Source: Branchiostoma floridae
Taxonomy: Eukaryota > Chordata > Leptocardii > Amphioxiformes > Branchiostomatidae
Assembly: GCF_000003815.2 (NCBI RefSeq)
Contig: NC_049979.1
Coordinates: 2,222,385 to 2,286,384 of the forward strand
DNA length: 64,000 nucleotides
Direction of reading: 5' to 3'
Of the stretch, positions 54,670 to 64,000 are shown piece by piece. A program made the position numbers and the translations under genes. Below the pieces are notes generated by a model. The model saw only the letters and a program-made list of their open reading frames with translations, ran no database searches and had not been told where the DNA came from. Numbering within the stretch: the first letter of the stretch is position 1; each line of letters begins with the position of its first letter.

Positions 54670-56587
54670 GGCGAGGCCTTCCACTCACAGGAAGGTTACC
54701 GATAGTGGCAAACGTAAACCCACACAGGAACACCACAATTGCATTGGTTTGAGGAACTCTGTTGTTAGTCTTGTTGTTGATAATTTATCATCCAGGAAAA
54801 GATAGCAAATACTCCTCACTGTGACCGTTCCTGTAGTTTAAATCACCCCCGATATATCGATATAACTACATGTACATAAACTTGTAAAACCCCTAGATTG
54901 CCTATTTGCTAAAAAATAACAATGACAAGAGAAGATAAACATTTTACTGGTCCATCATTTTCGAGAGATTCAAATCTATTCTCTGTCAAGGTGCAAAATA
55001 ATCAGAAAAAAAAAACAGGTAATTGCAACAAAGCTACAAAGGACAAGACCCATCATCTACATTTTTTTGCATATTTCAATTCATCACCTGTTGTTTCTAC
55101 ATTTCATAGTGACTTAAGTAGTGAGAAGAGGTAAGATTTGATTAGTTGTCTAANNNNNNNNNNNNNNNNNNNNNNNNNNNNNNNNNNNNNNNNNNNNNNN
55201 NNNNNNNNNNNNNNNNNNNNNNNNNNNNNNNNNNNNNNNNNNNNNNNNNNNNNNNNNNNNNNNNNNNNNNNNNNNNNNNNNNNNNNNNNNNNNNNNNNNN
55301 NNNNNNNNNNNNNNNNNNNNNNNNNNNNNNNNNNNNNNNNNNNNNNNNNNNNNNNNNNNNNNNNNNNNNNNNNNNNNNNNNNNNNNNNNNNNNNNNNNNN
55401 NNNNNNNNNNNNNNNNNNNNNNNNNNNNNNNNNNNNNNNNNNNNNNNNNNNNNNNNNNNNNNNNNNNNNNNNNNNNNNNNNNNNNNNNNNNNNNNNNNNN
55501 NNGGTACGGAGCCTTAACCCTATTCAGGGGGTGGGAGGGGGGTGGGGGGTTAATGCCTGCCCCAACTTTCATGTCGTTAAACGCTAGAACTGCTTACGCT
55601 AGAGCCACCAAATTTAATACGTTTTCCTAGAATATTGTTGGCAACAATTTCACGTAGCTTGAAAAAATTCCCATTTTTTCGTGTTGCCATGGTAACCGTT
55701 TGTTGACAGGCATGTTGGGCCAAAAATCGCTAATTTCTGTTTAACAAGGATTTGTCACGTTTATTTGCTATATAACTGCTATTTTCTTAGATATATACAT
55801 AATCTAATATGCATAAATCATGCTAATTTCATGAATATGATATGGGAATTATTCTAATTTGATGATCAGCCAAAATCCAAGATGGCTGACCATATGACAA
55901 GATCAAAAATAACAAGCTTATTATCCCTAAGAATTTGTAACTACTTGGTATTTTTTTCTTTAAAAAGCATTTCAATGAAAGTATTTAGCTTATTTCCGTT
56001 GCCTTTTGCGATTTATTGTTGAAAAAAAAAGGATTTTTGAAAATTGAAGGTGGTGGATATGATATGGCGGAATCCAACTGGTATCTTAGATGAGCATGAC
56101 GTCATTTTATGCCAAGTTCCTCACAACATGTCAATTTCCGAAAGTGTGACGTGATCACCGGGTCAAAGGTGATTGGAAGTCTCTACCGACTCCCGTCTCT
56201 GGGAGAAAGTTCATCATAGACCTCGAAACTCTTTACACTCGATAATTTTCTGACACTACAAAATAGAATTTCCAAATGGAAGTGCATCGCGGTCAATGGA
56301 CAGATGATTGCAGATCTAGTTTCATATCGATCATAGACAATCGTCTTTATAGAGATGTACAGCAGCAACAACAAATAATCTGTAGAGAAGTTAGTATTAC
56401 ATGTAGTCGTCTGATCTCACTAACAATGGGCACACAAGGTACTCTCAAGTTGGAAAGATACTGGCAATTCCCAAGTTCTACTTACCTATCAGACTTCTAT
56501 CAAGATCTTAAAGACACTGGCAAATCCCAAGTTCTATTTAACCATCAGATCTAGACTTCTATCAAGTCCATAAAAAGTCTAGAAAAT
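54670..56587. other. Region between the kinase paralogues; gap and AT-rich repeats
   Basis: Holds the 5' flank of paralogue 1 (related at DNA level to 59340-59700: acaatgacaagag.agataa, cattttcgagagattcaa), 349 N at 55154-55502, and an AT-rich stretch with tgttgccatggtaacc and gctaatttcatgaatatgat typical of dispersed repeats. No gene is recognised. Short downstream direct repeats (aagacactggcaaatcccaa-like) occur at about 56450-56540. Confidence 0.5.
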
Positions 56588-59338
56588 CTATAGCGCAGTC
56601 TCCATTTCAATGGCGTCATATGGGAGCAGTTGCAGCAGCCTCTTTTCTATCCCATCTGGAGTGGGTCTTGTAGCTGGAACCTCGCGCCAGCACAACCTCA
56701 TCAGTCGGTACAAATCCTCTGGACATCCCGGCGGCCTCTCCATCCGTATGCCTTGCCTCAAAATCCCTAACATCTGTAGGAAGCTCAGCTGAAACCTGCC
56801 ATTATAGCACGGATCTTTCCCCAGCGTGGCGATCTCCCACAGCAGCACGCCGAAGGACCAGACGTCACTCTGACAGGTGTACTTGCCGGTCTCGATGGAC
56901 TCCAGCGCCATCCACTTCAGCGGAATGAGTCTGTGACATTCGTCATCACTCGTCGAGGCGTCATCAGCAGTGGTGTACACGTGTACGTCTCGTGCCAGGC
57001 CGAAGTCGGCTAGCTTAGCCACATCGTCCACCGTGATCAGGACGTTCCGAGTGGCCACGTCACGATGTACGATGCGCAGACGTTCCAGTTCTCCTAGCGC
57101 TCGTGCCACGTGCACTGCGTATCGTAGAAAACGATCAAGAAGGTCAGCCTGGTCGTCCTCATCGTCCTCTCTAAACTGCCGAAGGACCCACAAAAGGTCT
57201 CCTGTTGGTGAATACTCCAGAAGAATATACTTTTCTTTAGACGTGGTGATCATGCCTAAGAGCTGGACAATGTTTGAATTTCGAACATCGTGGTCTTTCT
57301 CTTCATGAACAACAACTAGAATGGCGGCTTCTCGGTAAAAGTCTCGGTAGGTCTGTGGATCTTCCGAACGGACAGTCTTGGCGGCCACGGTGATATCCTC
57401 TTCAGGTGTGCGAAGCTGCGCTTGTATCACCCGCCCAAACATTCCTTCCCCTATTAGGTCACCTGGAGTAAGATGGCTGATCTTCTTCTCCCAACGTCTG
57501 AGCCAGCCCGGCTGTAGCCTCTGTGCTAGATCCTCCTCCACACGCCTGAGCTCACGAAGAACTTCGACTTCGTGCTCGTCGTGTTTCATAATGCGACCTG
57601 TCTTATACAGCACGATTAGTACCACGGTAACAACTAGGAGTACGAAGCCTAGAGGGACAAGGATTTCAACCAGCGATGGAGTATGAGTGACGTGAAGTTT
57701 GTCACAGTTCCTCCCTCCCCACGGTGGCACACACGCACAGCTGCCGTCCACGTGGTGACAGGTGGCGTTGTTCTTACAGCTGCAGACCTGCCGGCACCGC
57801 CAACCGTACCTGCTTTTGGGACAGGCTCCGTCGCAGTTTGATCCGTACCAGCCGGCCGTGCAGTTACACCTGCCGTCGTCAGGGCTACAGCTCGCCCCAT
57901 TTTGGCAGTCACAGGTCTTGTTACAGTCTTTACCGTACGTGCCCTCCGGACATTGTGTCTGACACCTGGTTCCGTTCCATCCCGGCGGACAGACACAACC
58001 AGCCCACCGGTCACAGCTGGCACCTTGTAGGCAATCACACACTTCATCACAGAGTTCGCCTTTTCTATTTAGTAGACAGTTGATGTTTAACACAATTGTT
58101 GTATTGAAGACCTTTCCGTCCTTGTCTCGAGCCTGACACGTATAGAGACCTTCGTCCTGTAACTGTGCGTTGATAACATTTATGTCTAATTGATTTACAC
58201 CTTTAGTAATGATCTCAGATGCATTTGGAAACCGTAGCGATAAGGTTTCGACATCAATGTGGTACACATGACAATGAATCGTCACGTTAATGGAAATGTA
58301 AATGGCCGCTGAATCGCTAGGTGTCGCTGTTGCAGCAATGCCAGGTTTCGGAATGTCACAGGCTACACCTTGCCAGCCGTGTTGACATTTACACGCCCCA
58401 TTGAACCCGTGGCAGCTTGCGCCGTTCTTACAGGTACAGTTTTTCAAGCAGAGTACCCCATACTTAGCCACAGGACAGCCTTGCGGATGGACTGCTATGT
58501 TTAACGACTGTACATGTACAAGTTTTGTTGGGTTTGGGGGTGTGCCTATTCTGAATGGTTCACCAAATGGCGGAACTTGGCAAACAAACCGTACTGTGCT
58601 CTTTGTAGGAAATATCAAAGTTGTCATGTACATAAAGTTGAGATTCTCATCCACAGATTCTTCATCGAACAGATTAATGAAAAGTTTGGCATTGTCGTCT
58701 GCAAGACAAGATAGGTTACGCGCATTGCCAAACCACAGCTGCTCTGCAGCTACTAAATCATTCAGGTTACGAACGAACCGTATCTGGTAAAACTGGCAAT
58801 TGCTGGTTTCTGCTTCAAAAAATGGCGTCAGAGAATCCCACTTTTCAAGAGGCTTGCTGAATGTCGTTCTGACGGCAAACACGTCTCCAGTATCTGTTTC
58901 GGCTTCCATGCTGAAGTCAGCTCGGAACAAAAATTCTCCGGTGTCCTTCCCTCTGGGGTTGACTGGAGTTTCACACGTCTCGTTATACACGGGAGGATAG
59001 CCCGGGACGTCGGTAACCTGTATCGACACACTCCTGACTTCTCGACCACCCCCGACGCGAATCTTGATGGTGTATTCCGACTGTACTGACCAGTCCAGGG
59101 GATTGGCCACCACAAGGGTGCACGCCTTAGTCAGAAGGAACCTGCCGTACGGATCTCCCTCCGTCTTCACACACGGAAGTTCCGCTTTTTGATTTCCCAG
59201 CCATTGTCGCATGCCGACAACCTCTGTCCCGACTGTAGCATTTTCGGGCACGGAAACGTTGAAGCTGCGCCCCTCCGCTAACATGGCCCGACTCAAGACG
59301 ACGTAGACACTAATCGACAGTATCAGGTTAACTTCCAT
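56588..59338 (-). CDS. Intronless receptor tyrosine kinase with cadherin-like, EGF and Ig modules
   Basis: 916 residues in one uninterrupted exon. Signal peptide 1-23; cadherin-like segment about 24-115 (NVSVPENATVGTEVV, LVVANPLDWSVQSEYTIKI, VSIQVTDVPG); cysteine-poor unknown region 120-285; EGF-like 288-328 (CTCKNGASCHGFNGACKC); Ig-like 333-420 (ending DEGLYTCQARD); three EGF-like repeats 420-547; membrane helix about 557-578; kinase 620-905. Kinase residues present: GEGMFG 630-635, VAAK with Lys654, Glu670, HRD 758-760 with VATRN in place of LAARN, and DFG 778-780. A single Tyr (VHVYTT) is in the activation loop. EGF plus Ig plus kinase recalls Tie receptors, but the cadherin-like start and lack of introns do not fit; a lineage-specific family is likelier. 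The ATG at 59338 was chosen for the signal peptide; the frame is open to an ATG at 59455. Confidence 0.88.
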   Translation of the reverse strand: MEVNLILSISVYVVLSRAMLAEGRSFNVSVPENATVGTEVVGMRQWLGNQKAELPCVKTEGDPYGRFLLTKACTLVVANPLDWSVQSEYTIKIRVGGGREVRSVSIQVTDVPGYPPVYNETCETPVNPRGKDTGEFLFRADFSMEAETDTGDVFAVRTTFSKPLEKWDSLTPFFEAETSNCQFYQIRFVRNLNDLVAAEQLWFGNARNLSCLADDNAKLFINLFDEESVDENLNFMYMTTLIFPTKSTVRFVCQVPPFGEPFRIGTPPNPTKLVHVQSLNIAVHPQGCPVAKYGVLCLKNCTCKNGASCHGFNGACKCQHGWQGVACDIPKPGIAATATPSDSAAIYISINVTIHCHVYHIDVETLSLRFPNASEIITKGVNQLDINVINAQLQDEGLYTCQARDKDGKVFNTTIVLNINCLLNRKGELCDEVCDCLQGASCDRWAGCVCPPGWNGTRCQTQCPEGTYGKDCNKTCDCQNGASCSPDDGRCNCTAGWYGSNCDGACPKSRYGWRCRQVCSCKNNATCHHVDGSCACVPPWGGRNCDKLHVTHTPSLVEILVPLGFVLLVVTVVLIVLYKTGRIMKHDEHEVEVLRELRRVEEDLAQRLQPGWLRRWEKKISHLTPGDLIGEGMFGRVIQAQLRTPEEDITVAAKTVRSEDPQTYRDFYREAAILVVVHEEKDHDVRNSNIVQLLGMITTSKEKYILLEYSPTGDLLWVLRQFREDDEDDQADLLDRFLRYAVHVARALGELERLRIVHRDVATRNVLITVDDVAKLADFGLARDVHVYTTADDASTSDDECHRLIPLKWMALESIETGKYTCQSDVWSFGVLLWEIATLGKDPCYNGRFQLSFLQMLGILRQGIRMERPPGCPEDLYRLMRLCWREVPATRPTPDGIEKRLLQLLPYDAIEMETAL

Positions 59339-59799
59339 GTTGCGGCCGTCCTTACATTGAAAATGTACGGAAATGTGCCAAACCGTAAACGAAATCAGGA
59401 ACTCTGCAAGGGCACTGGTTTGTGGAACTCTGCTGTTAATATTGATGTAAATCATTTATTATTCAGGACAAAACAATAAGGAAATACTCTCTCACCATGA
59501 CCGTTCTTACAGTTTGGATTACCCCATATGCCCATAAACACATTAAACTCATGAAGACGCGTCCGTTAGAAACAATGACAAGAGCAGATAAGCATTATAC
59601 TGGTCAATCATTTTCGAGAGATTCAATTATTTTCTCTTCCTGTTTTCAAAGTAAGAAAGTAGAACGACCCAGGCAATTGCAACAACACTTAAAAATCCTT
59701 TTATACGCTTGGCTTAGTGGTCCTCAACGTCCACAACATAGAAATTGTACTTTCTACCGTTTCAATCTGTGCAGTGTTTGATAAAAAGGATCGGACTAC
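59339..59799 (-). other. 5' flank of kinase paralogue 2
   Basis: Similar to the 5' flank of paralogue 1 (54690-55000), so the duplication unit included upstream sequence. No TATA box is obvious. Confidence 0.4.
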
Positions 59800-60006
59800 T
59801 GTAAATGTTTTTAAGTTCGCGGGGATTTAATTTCGCGGTGGCGGGAAAAGGGACTTTTCGCGGTGGATTTAAGTTCGTGGTAACACCATAGACTGGAATC
59901 TAATATCATTACAGAAAAATGTTCGCGGTGGTTTTAAATTCGCGGTGAAGTGGTCACCGCGAAAACCGCGAACATTAATCCACCGCGAACATTTCTGCAT
60001 TTACAG
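59800..60006. mobile_element. Complete 'ctgtaaatg' MITE (207 bp, TA target)
   Basis: Starts ctgtaaatgtttttaagttc and ends in the inverse (tctgcatttacag), flanked by TA on both sides (59798-59799, 60007-60008). The interior repeats ttcgcgg and ccgcgaa many times in both orientations. TA target sites suggest a Tc1/mariner-type partner. Confidence 0.8.
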
Positions 60007-60119
60007 TATCACAACAGAACCACCAGAAACTCATTAGCACATGACAACAGGGAGGGGCAGCAACACCATTGTTGAATAGAAATGCTCCTCCCTGTTTCAG
60101 TGGAGGCAGATCCCCGGTA

Positions 60120-60215
60120 GCAAAACACACTCCTAAGCCGGCTTCACTCCTCTGGCAGCTTTTGATACTATCTTATGCTACCGTAGGATCTGCTTGGAGA
60201 TTAACAAATATCGAC
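60120..60215. mobile_element. Half copy of the foldback MITE at 38252
   Basis: agccggcttcactcctctgg, cagcttttgatactatct and accgtaggatctgcttggag match the right arm at 38455-38526. Confidence 0.6.
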
Positions 60216-60544
60216 AGGTGAAATGTAGGACTGACAGACTAAGAAACTTGCCGATCCCCTACGTTGGGCGCCTTTTGAATGCCTAATGACTTTATCTCTA
60301 ATCTGTTGTGTTTTAAAGTGTTGCTACACGCACTTAATTTGGCTTTATCAATGTCAGAATTTTAATTGTTATTTAAATGTTTAAGATATAATTGATGATA
60401 TAAATGTTTTGATATGTCTAGAATTAGCTCTGGCTGGACAACAATTTTGTATCAAATCCGCAATTCAGTCAAACAGGCTGTGAGTGATTTTTTACCAATA
60501 AACCATTCATCATCATCATCAAAATGCCGCGTTATATACTTTAT

Positions 60545-60835
60545 TACCTCAATGAAATATTCATGTAGGTTCAGTAGCGTTTGTGTGTGTATGTGTCTGT
60601 CTGTCTGTCTGTTTGTCTCAAGATAACTCAAGGACGGCTGGGTGGATTGGTTTCATACTTGGTATGTCGGTATAGGGGGTGTCAAAAGATGGGAATTTTA
60701 TACTTGTGACATGTGCACGCCAGTCAATGATGAACATCACCATGCAGAAATTATGTAAATGTCTAAGTCATTTGCATAAGATTTGCAAAAGCTCTAATTA
60801 TAAATATTTCATGGAGGTATGAGGTCGCCAAACTC
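60545..60835 (-). repeat. Inverted fragment of the 1.05-kb repeat family
   Basis: Both ends are present: a hairpin-like start ttacctcaatgaaatattca, then (GTCT)n and ggctgggtggattggtttca, and at the right catggaggtatgaggtcgcc. The middle is deleted relative to the full copies. Confidence 0.7.
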
Positions 60836-61890
60836 TCGTGCTATGGATAATTTCACACACTCTGTCTAATAGGTCAACTTGCGCCACTCGCCAAGCTTTG
60901 ACTAGAAAGAACCACTGACGCTTCTCAGGTTTTCATGTGTACTTTTCTTAAAATCAATATGTAATAATATTTCCATGACATATAATAATAATAATAACTT
61001 ATATGGACTTCGAACTAACTGAAAGGCATAGCATCTTTTCCTATACAATGGGAGATGAATTGTCCAACATTTTCATGTATAAACGGGAATATTTTTTTGT
61101 TGGACATATGTTGTAGATTTCTAGGAATTATTTTCTTCTTTCAGGATAGTAGAATGAACATTGACGGATAAAATGTAATTCATCTTCCTGTACAATTGAC
61201 ATGTTCTCTCATCAACAGGTAGCTTTTTATATATATGCCCTTTTTTCTATTTATAGTGAATGAGCGCTTATTCTCATTTTAGATAAAGTGGATCTTCGCT
61301 CAGAATCTTCGTGGTATAGGTAACTTTCCATACTGTAGTCATATATAATATTTATAAAATCTTATTTTGCCAGCATCGGCAGCATCTGGGGTCTAGTCAG
61401 TATTTGACCACAAGTGTAAATGAGGTGAACACAGTTCTAAGACGGTTCAATTGAACACAAAGTGACGACAAGGTTTTATGCTAAAAGTTAATTAGCTCCT
61501 GTCGTTCGATTACAGTAGTGCATTGGCTCAAATAATTATTACTATGGACTGATTGACTTTTTAGTGACAGTGTATGCCGTCTTATACATCTGACTACAAA
61601 ACTTATCCAAGTGCTTGAGTAAATTCTGTATAAAGTGTCTCATTTCTGAGGTCAGTACAGATGATTACACCTACTCTTGCCCCACTGACTTGTGTGGTGA
61701 ATTGTGATAACCAAATAAATAACAAACATTAACCTCATGTCAAACTTTCAAGGACGTGTCAATTAATACGCAGATCTATGGCTGACATGTACCATGCTAA
61801 TCAAATATGGAGGATATTTACTATACGTATAAATAGCTTGCAGTTAACATTCATGTACAATGTAGGCTTTGTCCCAACTTTCACACCCAT
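60836..61890. other. Intergenic, nothing recognised
   Basis: AT-rich sequence with short ORFs only and an (ATA)n run near 60985. Confidence 0.5.
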
Positions 61891-61894
61891 ATAA

Positions 61895-62171
61895 AGCCGG
61901 GTTCACACTTCCGTATAAAATCAAGTCCGTTTGAGGTCCGTGTGGAATTCTTAGCCAAACCAGGCTCCACAGGTCGATGAAAAATAGAAATTGGACAAAT
62001 ATAGACACATAACATGCCAGAGGAGTTAGCTGCCAGAGGACTATGGTTTGTGTCTGGCTATTTTTGTCCAATTCCTATTATTTCCCAGCGACCTGTGGAG
62101 CCTGGTAGAAGCAAAGACTTCCATACGGACCTCATACGGACTTGAATATATACACACGTGTAAACCCACCT
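61895..62171. mobile_element. Harbinger-like MITE (277 bp), second copy
   Basis: TAA at both sides (61892-61894, 62172-62174). The interior aligns with 12896-13204: caggctccacaggtcg, aattggacaaatatag, gacctgtggagcctggtaga. Confidence 0.75.
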
Positions 62172-62690
62172 TAACATGATGGATACAATACAGTCATTGG
62201 TATCGGTATTACTACTGTAACAGTATTTAGAGTCATCAGTCAACGTGCTTACACACGGCAGGGCTATACCGCCCCTAACGGGGTGACATACCCTTTCGCT
62301 GAATAATTACAAGACGGGGATTAGGGCTGGGTAAACCGGTTTTTCTTAATGGACGGGTCCAGAAAAAACCGGACCTGAAAAAAATCGGTGGACCGGATGT
62401 TGGACCTATTGGAAAATGAACATATTGTATGAACACATATTCACACGTTTGGGGGCTTACCGGTCGGGGGAAATAACAAGCTCGAAGTAGGGTAGAGTCT
62501 ATAGTCATTTCTACCAAGTTTTACTGTCAATCGTACAAAGGCAGTTAGCTTTGTAGGATTTCAAAACGCCAGTGGGAGTCAAACATGTCACAAAACAGGA
62601 TTTTTTTAAACGAAATGGACCTTGTTTTGAGTATCGTCCATTCACAAGTCCTCACGTACTGAATCAGGTCCGTGTGGCTGATACAAGAGA
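62172..62690. other. Non-coding with dispersed ccggtttt/accggacc repeat
   Basis: Around 62325-62405 the motifs aaccggtttttcttaatgga and aaaaaaccggacctgaaaa form a partly inverted low-complexity repeat. No gene. Confidence 0.4.
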
Positions 62691-62951
62691 TTCGCCAGGC
62701 CTCCGTTCGGGTGATTTGAAGTGAAGCACCAATTCCAGACAGAACGATTTGCTCCATCGCACACCGCACCATCGCATGTGTGGTGGGTTCATTAACGTGC
62801 TTGGGGTGTGGCTCTCCCCAAACACGGACCTCCATCCACCTGAGTAAAGTGAGGAAAGCCGTGTAAAGTGCCTTTCCTAAAGGCACAAGATCGGTGACAC
62901 TGCAGGATTGGTCCTGAGCCAAACACGCTGCCACTGCGCCACGAGATCTCA
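62690..62951 (-). mobile_element. tRNA-headed SINE
   Basis: The minus strand begins cgtggcgcagtggcagcgtg (A box), followed by a degraded B-box region and ttgtgcctttaggaaaggca, ctttacacggctttcctcac, a body shared with the fragment at 34214-34360. The apparent 135-codon ORF across it is incidental. Confidence 0.6.
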
Positions 62952-63176
62952 CAATCTCAGTACTTAGAGTACCATTCTTTAGACTACGGAACAGCTATTA
63001 CAGTTACTGTAGCAGTATATGTGAATGTACTATAATTATATATAATACTGGGGGACTGAGTTTTCAATTGTAATAGCCATACTGTTGAATGTCATGCAAA
63101 TTGTTTTTTATTATCATAGGAATTTGAAATAAATTCACATTAATGTGTAAAGGAAGGATGCTTAATCCCCAGAATG

Positions 63177-63993
63177 CTATTTAAGAAAGTTATTATCATA
63201 GATGTGCAGGTTGTCATTAGTCTCTGCTGACTGCTCAGAATGGGCATCAGTGCATTTGCCATGTGGGGGAGTGGGGATTGGGGGGGGGCGGTGTAGTATC
63301 TTTAGTGGGCATGTTTTTGATGGACGTTCCAATGATCTTTTTCTTAGCAAATTTCCTTTGACCTGCACCTTCTGGTTTAAGGTTCTTTTCTAAGGTCAGT
63401 ATACATCTTCATACAGGTGAGGCTGCGAACCCGATGGCATGGTCACATCGCCTTTACGAGGTGGGGACAGAGGGGGAGGGGGGCTCATCTTTAACAGTTA
63501 TGTTTTTATTCTCCGTAACAATGGCCTTGTTCTTAGCAAATTTCCTTATACATTTACCTTTCGGTTTGGGACTCTTTGGTGGTGCGTCCACCTCTTCATA
63601 CAGGTGAGGCTGTAAGACTGCTAGCAGAGCATCATCAAATCTACGGGATGGGGGAAGAGGGGGAGGATCTTCTTCAGGGGGATTGTTTTTACTGGTCTTT
63701 CCAAGGGCTTCGTTCTCGGCATGCGGACCAATACCTGCATCTTTGGGTTTTGGGCTCTTTAGTGGCGAATCAACGTCTTCGTATACGTAAGGCTCTGAGA
63801 CAGCGAGCAAGTTGTCACCACCTTCACGAGGTGGAGGAGGTGGAGGGGACTCATCTTTCGGAGATTCGATTTGATTTGGAGACACTGGAGTATTTTCTTC
63901 AACAGGTTTCCTTGGACCTGCACCTTCGCTTTTTTGGTTGTCTGGTGGTGATCCCACACCTGTGTACAGGCGATTTGGCTGTGAAAGAGGCAC
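63177..63993 (-). CDS. Proline-rich repeat protein with tyrosine motifs (partial)
   Basis: The frame 63454-63993 is open to the window edge and so lacks its start; the codon called first is internal. It shows about 60-residue repeats: PPPPPPREGGDNLLAVSEPY, VYEDVDSPLKSPKPK, then PPPLPPSRRFDDALLAVLQP, HLYEEVDAPPKSPKPKG. Two or more units begin in a PxxP-rich run (SH3-type) and carry YEDVD/YEEVD, an SH2-type docking pattern. A third unit continues past the stop after a one-base shift (PPRKGDVTMP, QPHLYEDVY) and a last piece ends NLHIYDNNFLK, so 63177-63453 is a decayed or alternatively spliced 3' part. No signal peptide or membrane helix is seen. A cytoplasmic adaptor or receptor tail is a reasonable guess; the family is not recognised. 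Confidence 0.55.
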
Positions 63994-64000
63994 ACTTTGG

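Noticed and set aside
57649-58050. Alternative-frame ORF rich in Thr-Ala-Val over the EGF repeats
   Set aside because: It is a shifted frame of the cysteine-rich EGF coding sequence; the same shadow appears in paralogue 1 after the frameshift.
62545-62952. 135-codon minus-strand ORF
   Set aside because: It overlaps a tRNA-type SINE head and body; the ORF is incidental.

Overview
This is a eukaryotic, almost certainly deuterostome invertebrate, genomic window; amphioxus (Branchiostoma, a cephalochordate) is my best guess. The reasons are many short exons with consensus splice sites, a ROCO/COR-CARD death-fold protein, an expanded receptor tyrosine kinase pair with EGF/Ig ectodomains, and a dense mix of non-LTR retrotransposon tails, SINEs, foldback MITEs, minisatellites and microsatellites. 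Four runs of N (19648-19747, 24535-24678, 51862-51961, 55154-55502) show a draft assembly. Species is an inference; nothing in the window proves it.

Layout. 0.5-4.3 kb, plus strand: the 3' end (four exons) of a ROCO-type gene whose COR-like region is followed by a C-terminal CARD exon. 5.4-7.6 kb: two head-to-tail copies of a 1.05-kb repeat. 9.0-14.4 kb, plus strand: cassette A, which has a promoter-like block, a signal-peptide exon and three exons coding the first two thirds of a VWA domain, then stops. 15.7-19.3 kb, minus strand: an intact CR1/L2-like retrotransposon with an uninterrupted endonuclease-RT ORF. 21.5-25 kb: transposon debris (HECT fragment, 18-bp minisatellite, hAT/RT chimeric ORF, 5S-rRNA-headed SINE). 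27.1-48.1 kb, plus strand: cassette B, a tandem duplicate of cassette A including its promoter block, which continues into a complete secreted VWA plus multi-VWC gene of 14 coding exons (about 635 aa). 50.2-51.3 kb, plus strand: a three-exon secreted single-IGFBP-domain gene. 51.8-59.3 kb, minus strand: two intronless receptor tyrosine kinase paralogues (the left one frameshifted and gapped). 63.2-64 kb, minus strand: a proline-rich repeat protein with YEDVD/YEEVD tyrosine motifs, running off the window.

How the parts may work together. The VWA-VWC protein and the IGFBP-like protein are predicted secreted, the kinases are predicted surface receptors, and the Tyr/Pro-rich repeat protein looks like a cytoplasmic SH2/SH3 docking protein; a functional link between them is only positional. 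The most interesting structure is the A/B pair. A complete promoter + signal peptide + VWA-half cassette was duplicated about 18 kb upstream, it keeps open frames and splice sites, and it ends in the same intron phase (0) as the matching exon of B. Cassette A could therefore serve as an alternative 5' start for the shared downstream VWA/VWC exons.
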